Positions 1 through 8,610 of a stretch of 35,167 nucleotides of DNA are shown piece after piece. The notes under the pieces are model-generated. The model was not told the DNA's origin, searched no databases, and saw only the letters and a program-made list of their open reading frames with translations. Origin of the DNA: Candidatus Kuenenia stuttgartensis (GTDB lineage: Bacteria > Bacteroidota > Bacteroidia > Chitinophagales > Chitinophagaceae). The DNA is taken from assembly GCA_943330835.2 (NCBI GenBank), contig CALQJH020000001.1:1-35167 (forward strand), read 5' to 3'. Position 1 is the first letter of the stretch. Every line of letters begins with the position of its first letter. A program made the translations under genes and the position numbers.

Positions 1-30
1 TTGAATATATCAACCTCTGCACCTAATCAA

Positions 31-771
31 TTATTCCAAAAAATCATTCCAATTTCGGTGCGACAAATGCCTGTGAAATTCACGATGGCTTCGCTTATCA
101 CTTAACACCATCAAATGTCTTTCATGGTGCATATCGGTTCCTACAAAAGAAACCAACTCATTTTTAAGCATGTACTGACTGGCCTTCATGGCTTCTTTAC
201 CATAATAACCTGTAAGAGAAAGCAGATTTAATTGCAGCATGAAACCAAGCTCAACTAAGCGATGGTACATTTTATAATTGTCGTAATAATATGGATATCT
301 TTCGGGATGTGCAAGAATTGGGGAATAGCCAGCCATTTGAATTGCAAAAGAATGTTTCCCTGGATCATCAGGCATTGAAGCATAAGAAAATTCTGTAAGA
401 ATGATATTGTCTTTCAATGTCAATAATTTTTTTCCACCCGACAGTAGTTCAAAAAAGTAACTGTCAAGCATATACTCTGCAGCTGCGGAAACTTCAAAGT
501 CAATATTTTGAACCTTCAATTCATTTTGCAGAATGAGCAATGCGTTATTAATTGTGTCAGAATTATTTCGGTATAGATCAGCAATAATATGTGGAGTGGC
601 AATTGATTTTGTTACGCCCATTTTCATCAAACCCTTAACTAGCATGATTGAAGTTTCGATATCGGGAGAGCCATCATCAATACCGGGAAGTATATGAGAA
701 TGTATATCCGTTTGTAACGGGAAGTAAATAAAATCGTCTGTTTCTTTTTTTCTTTTAAATAGAGAGAACAT
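31..771 (-). CDS. cpsB: CpsB/YwqE-type PHP phosphotyrosine phosphatase
   Basis: A 246-residue manganese-dependent phosphatase of the PHP family, related to CpsB and YwqE. Metal-site motifs are TDIHSHILPGIDDGSPD at 21-37 (H24, H26), TPH at 59-61, E99 in AAEYML, LAHPERY at 153-159 and GTDMHH at 211-216. Such enzymes dephosphorylate the BY-kinase (Wzc/CapB type) that controls Wzy-dependent chain length and export. No BY-kinase is in the window; it may be encoded beyond position 1 or elsewhere. The first 20 residues (MFSLFKRKKETDDFIYFPLQ) are a normal N-terminus for Bacteroidota members. It is the last gene here, and the 30 bases after it show no terminator, so the operon may continue. Confidence 0.9.
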   Translation of the reverse strand: MFSLFKRKKETDDFIYFPLQTDIHSHILPGIDDGSPDIETSIMLVKGLMKMGVTKSIATPHIIADLYRNNSDTINNALLILQNELKVQNIDFEVSAAAEYMLDSYFFELLSGGKKLLTLKDNIILTEFSYASMPDDPGKHSFAIQMAGYSPILAHPERYPYYYDNYKMYHRLVELGFMLQLNLLSLTGYYGKEAMKASQYMLKNELVSFVGTDMHHERHLMVLSDKRSHREFHRHLSHRNWNDFLE

Positions 772-818
772 AATAATGTGAAATTCCTTTTAAAAAAATC
801 AGCAATGTAATTTAGATA

Positions 819-1568
819 CTATTTTTTATAGTATTGATGCAATTTGCTTAGTGGTTTTAATATTGAAACGATAAAGGCAAATGGAACACCATTCACTTTC
901 ATAGCCAGATAATCGCGGCGATTGGCTCTTAATCGTTTATAAATATTATTATTACTAAGGCCACCTCTTCTCATGCGAACAATTAATTTAGGCAGATAAA
1001 AAGAGCTCAGTTTAAACTTATACAAATAACGGGACATAAACTCATAATCGGCAGAACTAAAATAATGAGTTTCATAATTGCCATATTTTTCAAGCAACGA
1101 TCTTTTAAAATAAAAAGTTGTATGAGCTGGCATCCAGCCCCAATGAAAATTACTTCTTTTAAACGTTTTACTTTTCCAGATTCGATATAGTTTATTAATA
1201 TCCTCAGGATAAACATATTCCAGATCACCATAAAGCGTATCTACTTTATTTTCTTCAAAGGCGCGAACAACCGATTCTATTACATCAGGTGAATTAAAAA
1301 TATCGTCGCTGTGTAAAACCCCAATTATATCTCCTGTTGCAATTGCCATTCCTTTATTCAATGCATCAAACATGCCATTGTCCTTTTCAGAAATAATTTT
1401 ATCAATACGATTTTCATATTTCTTAATAATCGACATTGTGTTATCAGTAGATTTTCCGTCAATTACGATATACTCAATATTTTTATAGGTCTGCTCAAGC
1501 AATGACAAAATAGTATGCTCTAAATATTTCTCCGAGTTAAAAGTTACTGTTATGATACTGACTTTCAC
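819..1568 (-). CDS. GT2-family glycosyltransferase (WcaA-like)
   Basis: A 249-residue GT-A fold glycosyltransferase. VSIITVTFNSEKYLEHTILSL at about 3-23 begins the nucleotide-binding half, followed by IEYIVIDGKSTDNTMSII and the metal-binding DxD-like site in IGVLHSDDIF. The FHWGWMPAHTTFYFKRSLLEKYG segment in the middle is typical of this small GT2 subgroup. The last 20 residues hold a short hydrophobic stretch and a basic end (FIVSILKPLSKLHQYYKK), probably for membrane association. It should add one sugar in the cytoplasm; donor and acceptor cannot be told. It is the last sugar transferase of the operon, with 47 bases between its stop and the phosphatase gene. Confidence 0.9.
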   Translation of the reverse strand: MKVSIITVTFNSEKYLEHTILSLLEQTYKNIEYIVIDGKSTDNTMSIIKKYENRIDKIISEKDNGMFDALNKGMAIATGDIIGVLHSDDIFNSPDVIESVVRAFEENKVDTLYGDLEYVYPEDINKLYRIWKSKTFKRSNFHWGWMPAHTTFYFKRSLLEKYGNYETHYFSSADYEFMSRYLYKFKLSSFYLPKLIVRMRRGGLSNNNIYKRLRANRRDYLAMKVNGVPFAFIVSILKPLSKLHQYYKK

Positions 1569-1629
1569 TTGTCTTTTTGTAATTATTGAATTAGGTTAAA
1601 TTTTATTATGAAAACGAAAATACATATTC

Positions 1630-3360
1630 TTAGTCCAATCTTCTTATTAATATATTTTCCATGGCAAGCATATCCATATTTGTTCTTGAAAAGCAATTCC
1701 ATGCATCTTCAGGAGTGTTTACGATTGGTTCATTTTCGTTAAACGAAGTATTTAATAAAATAGGCACTCCTGTTTTTTTTCTAAATGCTTCAATTAATGA
1801 ATAGTATCTTGGTGCGGTTTCAAAATCAACTGACTGCAATCTACCGCTGCCATCAACATGAGCAACTGCAGGAATCAATTCTCTTTTTTCTATTCTGATA
1901 GGATAAACTTTTTCCATAAATGGAACTGGATCATTCAATTCAAAATATTCAGATACATATTCTTTTAAAATGGAAGGAGCAAAAGGTCTGAAGCTTTCTC
2001 TTCGTTTTACTTTTGCATTTAAAATTTCTTTAGCATCTTTTCTTCTTGGATCAGCAAGAATAGATCTGCCACCTAAAGCCCTTGGGCCGAATTCTGATTT
2101 CCCCTGCATCCAGCCAACAACACCGCCATTTATCAAACAATCTGAAACAACATCATACAATTCTTCGTCGCTCAATTGAACATAAGCAATGCCTTTACTA
2201 TCAAGCCATTTTTTTATTTCATCATTTGTAAAACTGCTTCCAGTAAATGCAGAAAAAATTGCTGATCTTTTTATTTTTTGTTGCTGATGTTGTACAAATA
2301 AAGCGGCGCCCATTGAAATTCCTGCATCATGACCAGCCGAAGGAATATAAACATTTTTAAATCCTGTGTTCCTTGTTATCTTACCGTTAGCAACACTATT
2401 CTGAGCCACCCCACCGGCAATACAAACATTATCAAGTCCGGTTTTTTTATGCAAATGATTCAGCAGATGGAATATTGTTTGCTCTGTCATTTTTTGAACC
2501 GAAGCTGCAAGATCTTTATGGTATTGAGTAAGCGGTTCGTCCTTCTTCCTTGGCTCACCAAAAAGTCCAATCATTTTTTCATTATACATTGAAGCAACAA
2601 CTGGGATATGATCTGTTCCATAAGAAATTATTCCTGATGTAGGATTTCTGAAATAACTTAAATCGATTTTAAATAATCCATCTGATGTATGCTTGATAAC
2701 AGATTCTAATTTTTGCAAGTATTTTGGTTCGCCATATGGAGACATTCCCATCACTTTGTATTCATCACCATAATGAGGAAAGCCGAGCAGTTGTGTAAAT
2801 GCGGTATAAAACAAACCGAGTGAATGAGGGAAATCTACGGAATCCAATACTTCTATTTCATTTCCTTTTCCAATGGCAGTCATTGTTGTTGAGAAATCAC
2901 CGGAACCATCAATCGACAAACACGCAGCCTCTTCAAATGGTGAAGCAAAAAAAGCAGAAGAAATATGACTGCGATGGTGTTCAATATTTTTTATTTTTTC
3001 TTTGAAATATTTTTCATCAAGCCCCGACTGAATTGATAATACCTTTTCAATTCCTGCCACTTTCTTACTATTCGAAAATCGTTCGAGCAATGCCGGTATG
3101 CTTCCAAATGGATGTGCAGCCAGATAACAAAGCTTTTTAAACAACTTGGCTTTAGGATCTCTTCCGATTGCAAAATAATCCACATTTTCAAAAGAAACAC
3201 CAGCTTCTTTCAGACAGAAATCGATAGCGTTTGCTGGGAATCCCGACCAATGTTTTACCCTTGTAAAACGTTCTTCTTCAATAGCTGCAACCATTTTCCC
3301 ATCAACAAAAATCGCAGCTGATGCGTCGGCATGATATGCATTAATTCCTATAATAATCAT
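1630..3360 (-). CDS. Sugar O-carbamoyltransferase (NodU/CmcH family)
   Basis: A 576-residue enzyme that transfers a carbamoyl group from carbamoyl phosphate, via a carbamoyl-adenylate, to a sugar hydroxyl. The N-terminal Kae1-like domain shows GINAYHADASAAI at 5-17, HHRSH at 128-132 (metal ligands), SIDGSGDFS at 149-157 and GDEYKVMGMSPYGEP; GGVAQNSVANGK marks its end. The C-terminal carbamoyl domain begins near GWMQGKSEFGPRALGGRSI and continues with RRESFRPFAPSI and LLNTSFNENEPIV. All expected blocks are intact and the length is normal. The target is likely a sugar of this polysaccharide. It follows the exosortase gene after 25 bases, and the next gene is 61 bases away. Confidence 0.92.
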   Translation of the reverse strand: MIIIGINAYHADASAAIFVDGKMVAAIEEERFTRVKHWSGFPANAIDFCLKEAGVSFENVDYFAIGRDPKAKLFKKLCYLAAHPFGSIPALLERFSNSKKVAGIEKVLSIQSGLDEKYFKEKIKNIEHHRSHISSAFFASPFEEAACLSIDGSGDFSTTMTAIGKGNEIEVLDSVDFPHSLGLFYTAFTQLLGFPHYGDEYKVMGMSPYGEPKYLQKLESVIKHTSDGLFKIDLSYFRNPTSGIISYGTDHIPVVASMYNEKMIGLFGEPRKKDEPLTQYHKDLAASVQKMTEQTIFHLLNHLHKKTGLDNVCIAGGVAQNSVANGKITRNTGFKNVYIPSAGHDAGISMGAALFVQHQQQKIKRSAIFSAFTGSSFTNDEIKKWLDSKGIAYVQLSDEELYDVVSDCLINGGVVGWMQGKSEFGPRALGGRSILADPRRKDAKEILNAKVKRRESFRPFAPSILKEYVSEYFELNDPVPFMEKVYPIRIEKRELIPAVAHVDGSGRLQSVDFETAPRYYSLIEAFRKKTGVPILLNTSFNENEPIVNTPEDAWNCFSRTNMDMLAMENILIRRLD

Positions 3361-3385
3361 TTTGCTTTTAATTCATCAGAAGAAT

Positions 3386-3973
3386 TTATTCTACTTTCCC
3401 TCTGATTGTTTTTTTATTATTAAATAAATTATGATTGCTGCTTCTGTCGAAAAAATAAATCATAATGAAAATTGCAATATAAGATGCAATGTTAAACCAT
3501 GTATGATGATCAATTCCCAGAGGCATATTCCATTTTTTGTTTATCGCAACCAAAAATAAACTTATACGGGTAACATTTATTATCCAAAGGAGAAAAATAC
3601 CTCCAAACAGCCAAAATATTTTGTTTCTTATTGAAATCTTATTAGCAATCACAAAAGCAATCCAAAAACTAAACACCCCAAATCCTACACAATCATATGA
3701 TATGAATACGCCTCTGCCATTAATAAATTTAATATGGTCAGAGCCTGCGAATTTTGTTTCAATACCAAAAAAAGACAGCAGAAATTTACTGCCATGCATC
3801 AACGTTAGTTTAATTGCAGAAACATAATCTAAATAGTTTGCAACAAATTCCGAGTAGTATCCTCCGGGTGCAGAGATGCCAATGATGGCATATGAACCAA
3901 AATACATGATAGTAAAAGAAAGCAGAAACTTAATTACAAATTTTTTAAAATCAGTATCCCGTAATAAGTGCAT
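3386..3973 (-). CDS. Exosortase/archaeosortase-family protein (XrtY-like)
   Basis: This 195-residue integral membrane protein has about five hydrophobic spans and the catalytic triad of the exosortase/archaeosortase family: C95 in SYDCVGFGVFSF, R136 in INVTRISLFLVA and H156 or H157 in IDHHTWFN. Exosortases are membrane transpeptidase-like enzymes that cut a C-terminal sorting signal (such as PEP-CTERM) and attach the protein to a surface component, often in genomes that also make extracellular polysaccharide. No protein in the window ends with the needed motif, hydrophobic span and basic tail. Its context, beside a Wzy-like polymerase and a glycosyltransferase, is that of the exosortase Y group as I remember it. 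The biological substrate is unknown. Confidence 0.86.
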   Translation of the reverse strand: MHLLRDTDFKKFVIKFLLSFTIMYFGSYAIIGISAPGGYYSEFVANYLDYVSAIKLTLMHGSKFLLSFFGIETKFAGSDHIKFINGRGVFISYDCVGFGVFSFWIAFVIANKISIRNKIFWLFGGIFLLWIINVTRISLFLVAINKKWNMPLGIDHHTWFNIASYIAIFIMIYFFDRSSNHNLFNNKKTIRGKVE

Positions 3974-3993
3974 TCAGATTGTTTATATTTAAA

Positions 3994-5106
3994 TTAAATA
4001 GCCGCAAACATTTCTGTATTTTTATTTTTAATGCTATCAAGATCAATTGCCTTTTTAGAAAAATCAGAAGCACCTTTACTCCAAACGGCATATGTTTCAT
4101 CATTCATTTCACAAAAAATATCAATCGCTTTTTTAATGGAAAGTGTTTCCGGAAATAAATTAATTCCAGCGAAATTATCTTCTAAGTTATTCCATGGTGT
4201 ATTGTGGCTTGTTATCACAGGCTTTCCTGCACTGAATGCTTCATAAATAGCATGTCCGAAATTTTCGCTTTGACTTGGACATACAAAGATGTGTGTATTG
4301 AATAAATATTGACCAATTAGGTGAGGAGGAACAGCGCCATGATAATTGACTTTTATATTTGAAGGTAATTTTTCAATTATCCTCATACATTCATCCCAAT
4401 AATCAGACACATAAATTGGACCACAAATATCATATTGAATTTCATATTTACACAAGTGAAGCGAGTTCAATACTTCGTGATAATTTTTCATCGGACCAAT
4501 TAAAGCAACCGTTAGCATGGTAAGCTTTCCTGATTTTTTTGGCAATATATTCGGCGTATTAATTGCAGGTATATTGGGAGCCACCCAAACCTTTGCAGAC
4601 TTGCCAATATACGAATGAATGTAATCACTTTCGGTTTGATCAGTAGCATGAAACTCTACATCTTTAAACTTTAGTAAGGGCTTTAATAATGCGAGGTAAA
4701 TTTTTTTCTTTAATTTCTTTTGTTGCAGTGCCGGTGGATGAAGCATGCCCCTCACTGAAATAATAATTCGTGTTGCACGACTAAAAAGCAAAGGCAATAA
4801 AGTAAAATAAAAAGAATAAATGCCTACGATAAAAACAACATCAGATTTTATTGTTTTGAATTGCTTTTTCAGTTTTTTTACCCGCCCTTCTGGCGATACA
4901 TAAAACACTTCTGTAGAGGCGTTAAATGAAGACCATGTATCCGAATTAATATTTTCAAGTTTACTTTTGTCGATATCAGTATTTTCTGTAAGTATTTTGA
5001 ATTTGATATTATCATCGCAATTATTTACCATATTCAAAATAGACTGAATAGGGCCACCTGCTTTAAAGGCGGGAGAGAACCAGGGTATGGAGATGAGGGT
5101 TTTCAA
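3994..5106 (-). CDS. GT4-family glycosyltransferase beside the exosortase
   Basis: A 370-residue GT-B enzyme that begins LISIPWFSPAFKAGGPIQSIL, where the glycine-rich loop of the acceptor domain is clear. The donor domain includes LTMLTVALIGPMKNYHEVLNSL and the E-x7-E site in CPSQSENFGHAIYEAFSAGKPVITS. It should act at the cytoplasmic side of the membrane. I recall a conserved glycosyltransferase type with this PWF-P-KAGGP opening next to exosortase Y in Bacteroidota (named XYAG1), but this is a recollection, not a search result. It lies between the Wzy-like gene and the exosortase gene, 20 bases from the latter, so a role in the same process is probable. Confidence 0.88.
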   Translation of the reverse strand: MKTLISIPWFSPAFKAGGPIQSILNMVNNCDDNIKFKILTENTDIDKSKLENINSDTWSSFNASTEVFYVSPEGRVKKLKKQFKTIKSDVVFIVGIYSFYFTLLPLLFSRATRIIISVRGMLHPPALQQKKLKKKIYLALLKPLLKFKDVEFHATDQTESDYIHSYIGKSAKVWVAPNIPAINTPNILPKKSGKLTMLTVALIGPMKNYHEVLNSLHLCKYEIQYDICGPIYVSDYWDECMRIIEKLPSNIKVNYHGAVPPHLIGQYLFNTHIFVCPSQSENFGHAIYEAFSAGKPVITSHNTPWNNLEDNFAGINLFPETLSIKKAIDIFCEMNDETYAVWSKGASDFSKKAIDLDSIKNKNTEMFAAI

Positions 5107-5189
5107 GAATGATTTAAAATATTATTGAAGTTAATTTTTAAAACAAATAGGTGAAATTGATAACACTTGATTCTCAAATTGATTAATGG

Positions 5190-6566
5190 CTAAGTTGTCA
5201 GGTGGAATTTGTTATCATTACGCAATCTAAATCTGTCTTTCCAAACATTAATAATAAAGAAAATAATAACCGTAGCCTTGAAAAGATGTCCCAGGATGGT
5301 CTGCAATTCACAATCTGGACGAATAGGATAATAAAAAACCACACAAGTGAAAAGCATAAGAATTGGAAACTTATTGCTATAACGATTAAAAAATTTTAGA
5401 AATAAATTGAATAACAACCCATAAAAAAACATAAAAACACAACCACCCATAACTCCAAAATTAATATAAGCATCTCCTACGGAACTTAAGCCCATAGAAG
5501 TTCCTGCGGCTACTGGGATTCCTGAATATTTCATGAATATCATTCTATCTCCAGAATTAAGCTTATCTGGTGCAAGGATTCTGGGAAGAATGGATGATTC
5601 TATAATCAGATTTAATTCTGCACCATTTTCAAACGCCACTTTATCGGGTACAGTCTTCATGATATTTGTAATTATGTATCCTTGATTGATTCTTAAGTTG
5701 CTTGTCCCTAAACTTTCATAACTAAATAATCCACTCTTCTCGTCCTTTTTTTTAAGTGTCTTTTTCATGGTCTCCAAACTGGCCTCTTCCCCATTTCTCC
5801 ATGTCGCCTCGCGGTAATCACCTTTCAATTGTTGAATTACAATAGCGAGAATTAAGAAAGTAATAAAAAAGGTGATTTTCACTCTTGCATTAAACTTTTC
5901 TTTATATGCATAAACAGAGCCAAGAAATATCAGCCAGGTCAACAAATCAAAAAACATTCCCTGAGCAATGGATGAAGAAATAATTGACCCATATACCAAT
6001 AATAAAGGCAAAGGTTTAATACTCTTATTGCCTAGGATTATCAAAAAAAGACCTACGAATTTAAATCCGCTTAAAATAGTGAAAACGAAAGCAAGATCAC
6101 TACTAAAATAAGTTGATGTGATACTGGAAAGGAAGCCTATAATAATTAATATATAGGGGAAGCTGGGGTTTTGCTTTACATAAAGCATAAGCTTTTTTGA
6201 ATCTGGTTTTTCTCCAGGGAGTTCTTTAGCCATGAAGTTTAGTCCAACTATAAAGGATAAAACAGCAGGCAAAGTATAGGTAAAATACTCGGATTCGGGG
6301 ATTTGCATTTTAGAATAGCCTTCCTGTAATTCATCAAGTCCATTATATGCCAATGTTGGACCAATAAGCATTTGCATGCACATCAACAATCCAGCCAAAT
6401 ATCTTATAGGAATTACATAATTAAGTGAAACGAAAATTAAGCAGAACTGGTAAGCAGAGATAATAAAAGCAAAATAAGAATACCAGCTTATATTAAGTGC
6501 AGCAAACCTGAAAACAATGCAGAATAAAATAAACTGTTGTATGTTGACTTTGGGCCTGCTATTCAT
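5190..6566 (-). CDS. wzy: Wzy-like polysaccharide polymerase, multi-pass membrane protein
   Basis: This 458-residue protein has about ten to twelve hydrophobic spans and one large soluble loop at about residues 247-365. The loop holds RINQG at 292-296, LPRILAPDK at 327-335 and LSSVGDAYINFG at 360-371, a pattern typical of oligosaccharide repeat unit polymerases of the O-antigen Wzy type. Such enzymes join lipid-linked repeat units in the periplasm. Wzy proteins of a similar arrangement beside an exosortase in Bacteroidota have, from memory, been described as XrtY-associated Wzy-like proteins; I cannot check that here. The exosortase gene is two genes further on. The start overlaps the FkbM stop by four bases. 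The 83-base gap after its stop, at 5107-5189, is the longest in the operon and shows no hairpin. Confidence 0.83.
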   Translation of the reverse strand: MNSRPKVNIQQFILFCIVFRFAALNISWYSYFAFIISAYQFCLIFVSLNYVIPIRYLAGLLMCMQMLIGPTLAYNGLDELQEGYSKMQIPESEYFTYTLPAVLSFIVGLNFMAKELPGEKPDSKKLMLYVKQNPSFPYILIIIGFLSSITSTYFSSDLAFVFTILSGFKFVGLFLIILGNKSIKPLPLLLVYGSIISSSIAQGMFFDLLTWLIFLGSVYAYKEKFNARVKITFFITFLILAIVIQQLKGDYREATWRNGEEASLETMKKTLKKKDEKSGLFSYESLGTSNLRINQGYIITNIMKTVPDKVAFENGAELNLIIESSILPRILAPDKLNSGDRMIFMKYSGIPVAAGTSMGLSSVGDAYINFGVMGGCVFMFFYGLLFNLFLKFFNRYSNKFPILMLFTCVVFYYPIRPDCELQTILGHLFKATVIIFFIINVWKDRFRLRNDNKFHLTT

Positions 6567-7399
6567 AATTTTTTCTTAGTAGCAAAGATCATCGAATAAT
6601 CGGAATCCATTGGCTTATTTAACTTAATCATTGCACCTTTATGTAATTTATAAAGATGATACCCATAAGATAATAATATGCATTGTGCATCACTGGATTC
6701 CAACCCTTTTACTGCATTTTCTGCGCCTGCAATGAATTCAAAAAGTATATCTGGAGCCTGAGGACTTTTCAATAGAGAAGCACCGCCTCTGAAAGCAAAA
6801 TATTCAAACCCTTCAATATCTACTTTGATGAAATCTACCTTTTCAAAACCGTATTGTTTGTAAAGATCATCAATGGAAACAGATAATACATTCTCATAAT
6901 TAGAAGATAAATTATCAAGAGAAATCATCCCTTTACCATATTGTTCTACAGGAATCATAAATGTAAATTTCTCATCTGATTTGCTCCATATAGCTTTTTG
7001 CTCAACTTTGCAATTTTGTAGTTTATTTGCTTCAATGTTCCATTTCAAATATTTTGTCATCACAGAAGAAGCCTCAACACATAGTGCACTTATATCGGGT
7101 CTTAATTTACAAATAGGTATTGAAATAGAACCAATATTAGCTCCCAAATCCAATAACACCCCATTCTTTGGTAATTTGGAGATAATTAATTCTATATGAT
7201 TTTCCTCAAACACACCATTAATAAACAACTCTAATCCTATTACCTCTTTTAAATTTGGAACCTTGTATATACAATCAAATTTACCTTTTATAACCAGGTC
7301 AATAGTATTTGTTATTCTTGATCTGAAGATCAGTCTTGATAACCTTTGTTTACCCTTAAAATCATTAAATTTTCTTAATAAAGTTGCTACCATCTTCAA
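6563..7399 (-). CDS. FkbM-family SAM-dependent methyltransferase
   Basis: A 278-residue class I methyltransferase. The SAM-binding motif LLDLGANIGSISIP is at about 82-95 (DLGANIG at 84-90), the second acidic strand is ALCVEAS at about 105-110, and the FkbM-specific region VDFIKVDIEGFEYFAFRGG follows near 193-212. Members methylate hydroxyl groups on sugars or other small molecules, so an O-methyl decoration of the polysaccharide is the simplest guess. It could mark a non-reducing end, as in Wzt-recognised glycans, although that is not shown here. ATGs at 7399 and 7393 are both possible starts. The stop overlaps the Wzy-like gene by 4 bases (ATGA), tying this modification to polymerisation. 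Confidence 0.88.
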   Translation of the reverse strand: MKMVATLLRKFNDFKGKQRLSRLIFRSRITNTIDLVIKGKFDCIYKVPNLKEVIGLELFINGVFEENHIELIISKLPKNGVLLDLGANIGSISIPICKLRPDISALCVEASSVMTKYLKWNIEANKLQNCKVEQKAIWSKSDEKFTFMIPVEQYGKGMISLDNLSSNYENVLSVSIDDLYKQYGFEKVDFIKVDIEGFEYFAFRGGASLLKSPQAPDILFEFIAGAENAVKGLESSDAQCILLSYGYHLYKLHKGAMIKLNKPMDSDYSMIFATKKKL

Positions 7400-7441
7400 T
7401 TAACTTTTAACTAATTAAATACGATCCATTAAATTAATGAA

Positions 7442-8605
7442 TCACCTATTTTTATTCAATGTATCTTCTATTACTTCGGCTATTTTAACATAGTTCCAAT
7501 CCTTAATTTTTATTAACGATTGTTTTCCCATTTCTAAAACCGTTTCTTTATCAACAAGCAATTTCATTTTGGATAACAAATCAAATTGAATAGACTCATC
7601 AAATACAAGCCCATTTATTTTGTTTATAACCAAATCCTTTGCAGCGCCAATTGTTGAGTTAGTAAGTATTGCTTTACCACATGCCATCGCTTCATTTATT
7701 GATAGTCCCCATGTTTCATTTTTAGAAGGCAAAACAAAAACATCTGATAAATTATACAGAAAAGGCATCGCTGATTGATTCTGAAAGGGAAGGAAATGAA
7801 TTCTTTCATGCTTCCCAAACTTATTTACAAGACTATTTTTTTCGTCTCCATCTCCTGCTATTACCATATGTGCAGACGGGCTATCCATTAATACAAAATT
7901 ATCAAGTAAGTAATCAGTGTTTTTATTCTTGTCTAATTTACCGGCATACATAAAAACAATTTGCTGATCTTCTATCCCTAACGAACGCCTCCAATTTATA
8001 GATCTTTCGGGTTCATCATTTATAGCATTTCTAAAAAAATCATTGTTTACTGCATGAGGCGCATAAATAAGATTGGATTCGGATATACCATAATTAATAA
8101 AATAATCCTTGTTCATCGATCCTGTGTAAAAGGCTTTATCAATTGAACGATATACCCAGCTGATATAAATTCTTTTTAGAAATTTTCTAATCCAATCGTC
8201 AGAAATTTTCAAAATTGAATCTCCCCGAAAATATACTGGCAGTTTTCCCTTGAAATATCGCATTACTTTATAATGACTTTTTAAGGGCCATCCATATATT
8301 AATATCGATTCCGGATTATAAATTTTAATTTGATTAATGACGTCAGGGTTATCGATTCCATTATAGTGATGGGATCCTTTTTCTTTTGCAACATTTTCCA
8401 AAAAAAGATAACTATATCCTTTCAGTAAATCTATATCCCATTGAATACTTTTTCCAAATCCGGGATCATATTTCTCCTTAAGAACACTATCGCCCCATGT
8501 ATAAAAAATCTTTATTTCAATATTATTTCTACTTGTTAATAATTCAAACAGAGGAGCGTTATATTGAATAGGATGTGTTGTAATTATAGCAAGCCTTTTT
8601 TTCAT
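7442..8605 (-). CDS. GT4-family glycosyltransferase
   Basis: A 387-residue retaining GT-B enzyme. The N-terminal domain begins LAIITTHPIQYNAPLFELL, a variant of the GT4 acceptor strand seen in capsule enzymes. The donor domain contains FMYAGKLDKNKNTDYLLDNF, MVIAGDGDEKNSLV and the E-x7-E site in LPSKNETWGLSINEAMACGK, with first acid in NETWG and second in NEAM. It should transfer a sugar to the membrane-linked oligosaccharide at the cytoplasmic side. It lies only 5 bases from the tandem glycosyltransferase and 42 bases from the FkbM gene. No signal peptide or transmembrane span is present. Confidence 0.9.
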   Translation of the reverse strand: MKKRLAIITTHPIQYNAPLFELLTSRNNIEIKIFYTWGDSVLKEKYDPGFGKSIQWDIDLLKGYSYLFLENVAKEKGSHHYNGIDNPDVINQIKIYNPESILIYGWPLKSHYKVMRYFKGKLPVYFRGDSILKISDDWIRKFLKRIYISWVYRSIDKAFYTGSMNKDYFINYGISESNLIYAPHAVNNDFFRNAINDEPERSINWRRSLGIEDQQIVFMYAGKLDKNKNTDYLLDNFVLMDSPSAHMVIAGDGDEKNSLVNKFGKHERIHFLPFQNQSAMPFLYNLSDVFVLPSKNETWGLSINEAMACGKAILTNSTIGAAKDLVINKINGLVFDESIQFDLLSKMKLLVDKETVLEMGKQSLIKIKDWNYVKIAEVIEDTLNKNR

Positions 8606-8610
8606 GAATA

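Noticed and set aside
819..880. C-terminal hydrophobic stretch plus basic tail of the GT2 protein as an exosortase sorting signal
   Set aside because: The hydrophobic stretch is too short to span a membrane, there is no conserved motif before it, and the protein is a cytoplasmic glycosyltransferase.
1970..2592. Plus-strand open frames inside the carbamoyltransferase gene and similar ones across the window
   Set aside because: They lie opposite well-conserved minus-strand genes, show no family motifs, and have compositions expected of antisense shadows in AT-rich DNA.
5107..5189. Terminator or internal promoter in the longest intergenic gap
   Set aside because: The stretch is AT-rich but has no stable GC stem followed by T residues and no clear promoter pair.
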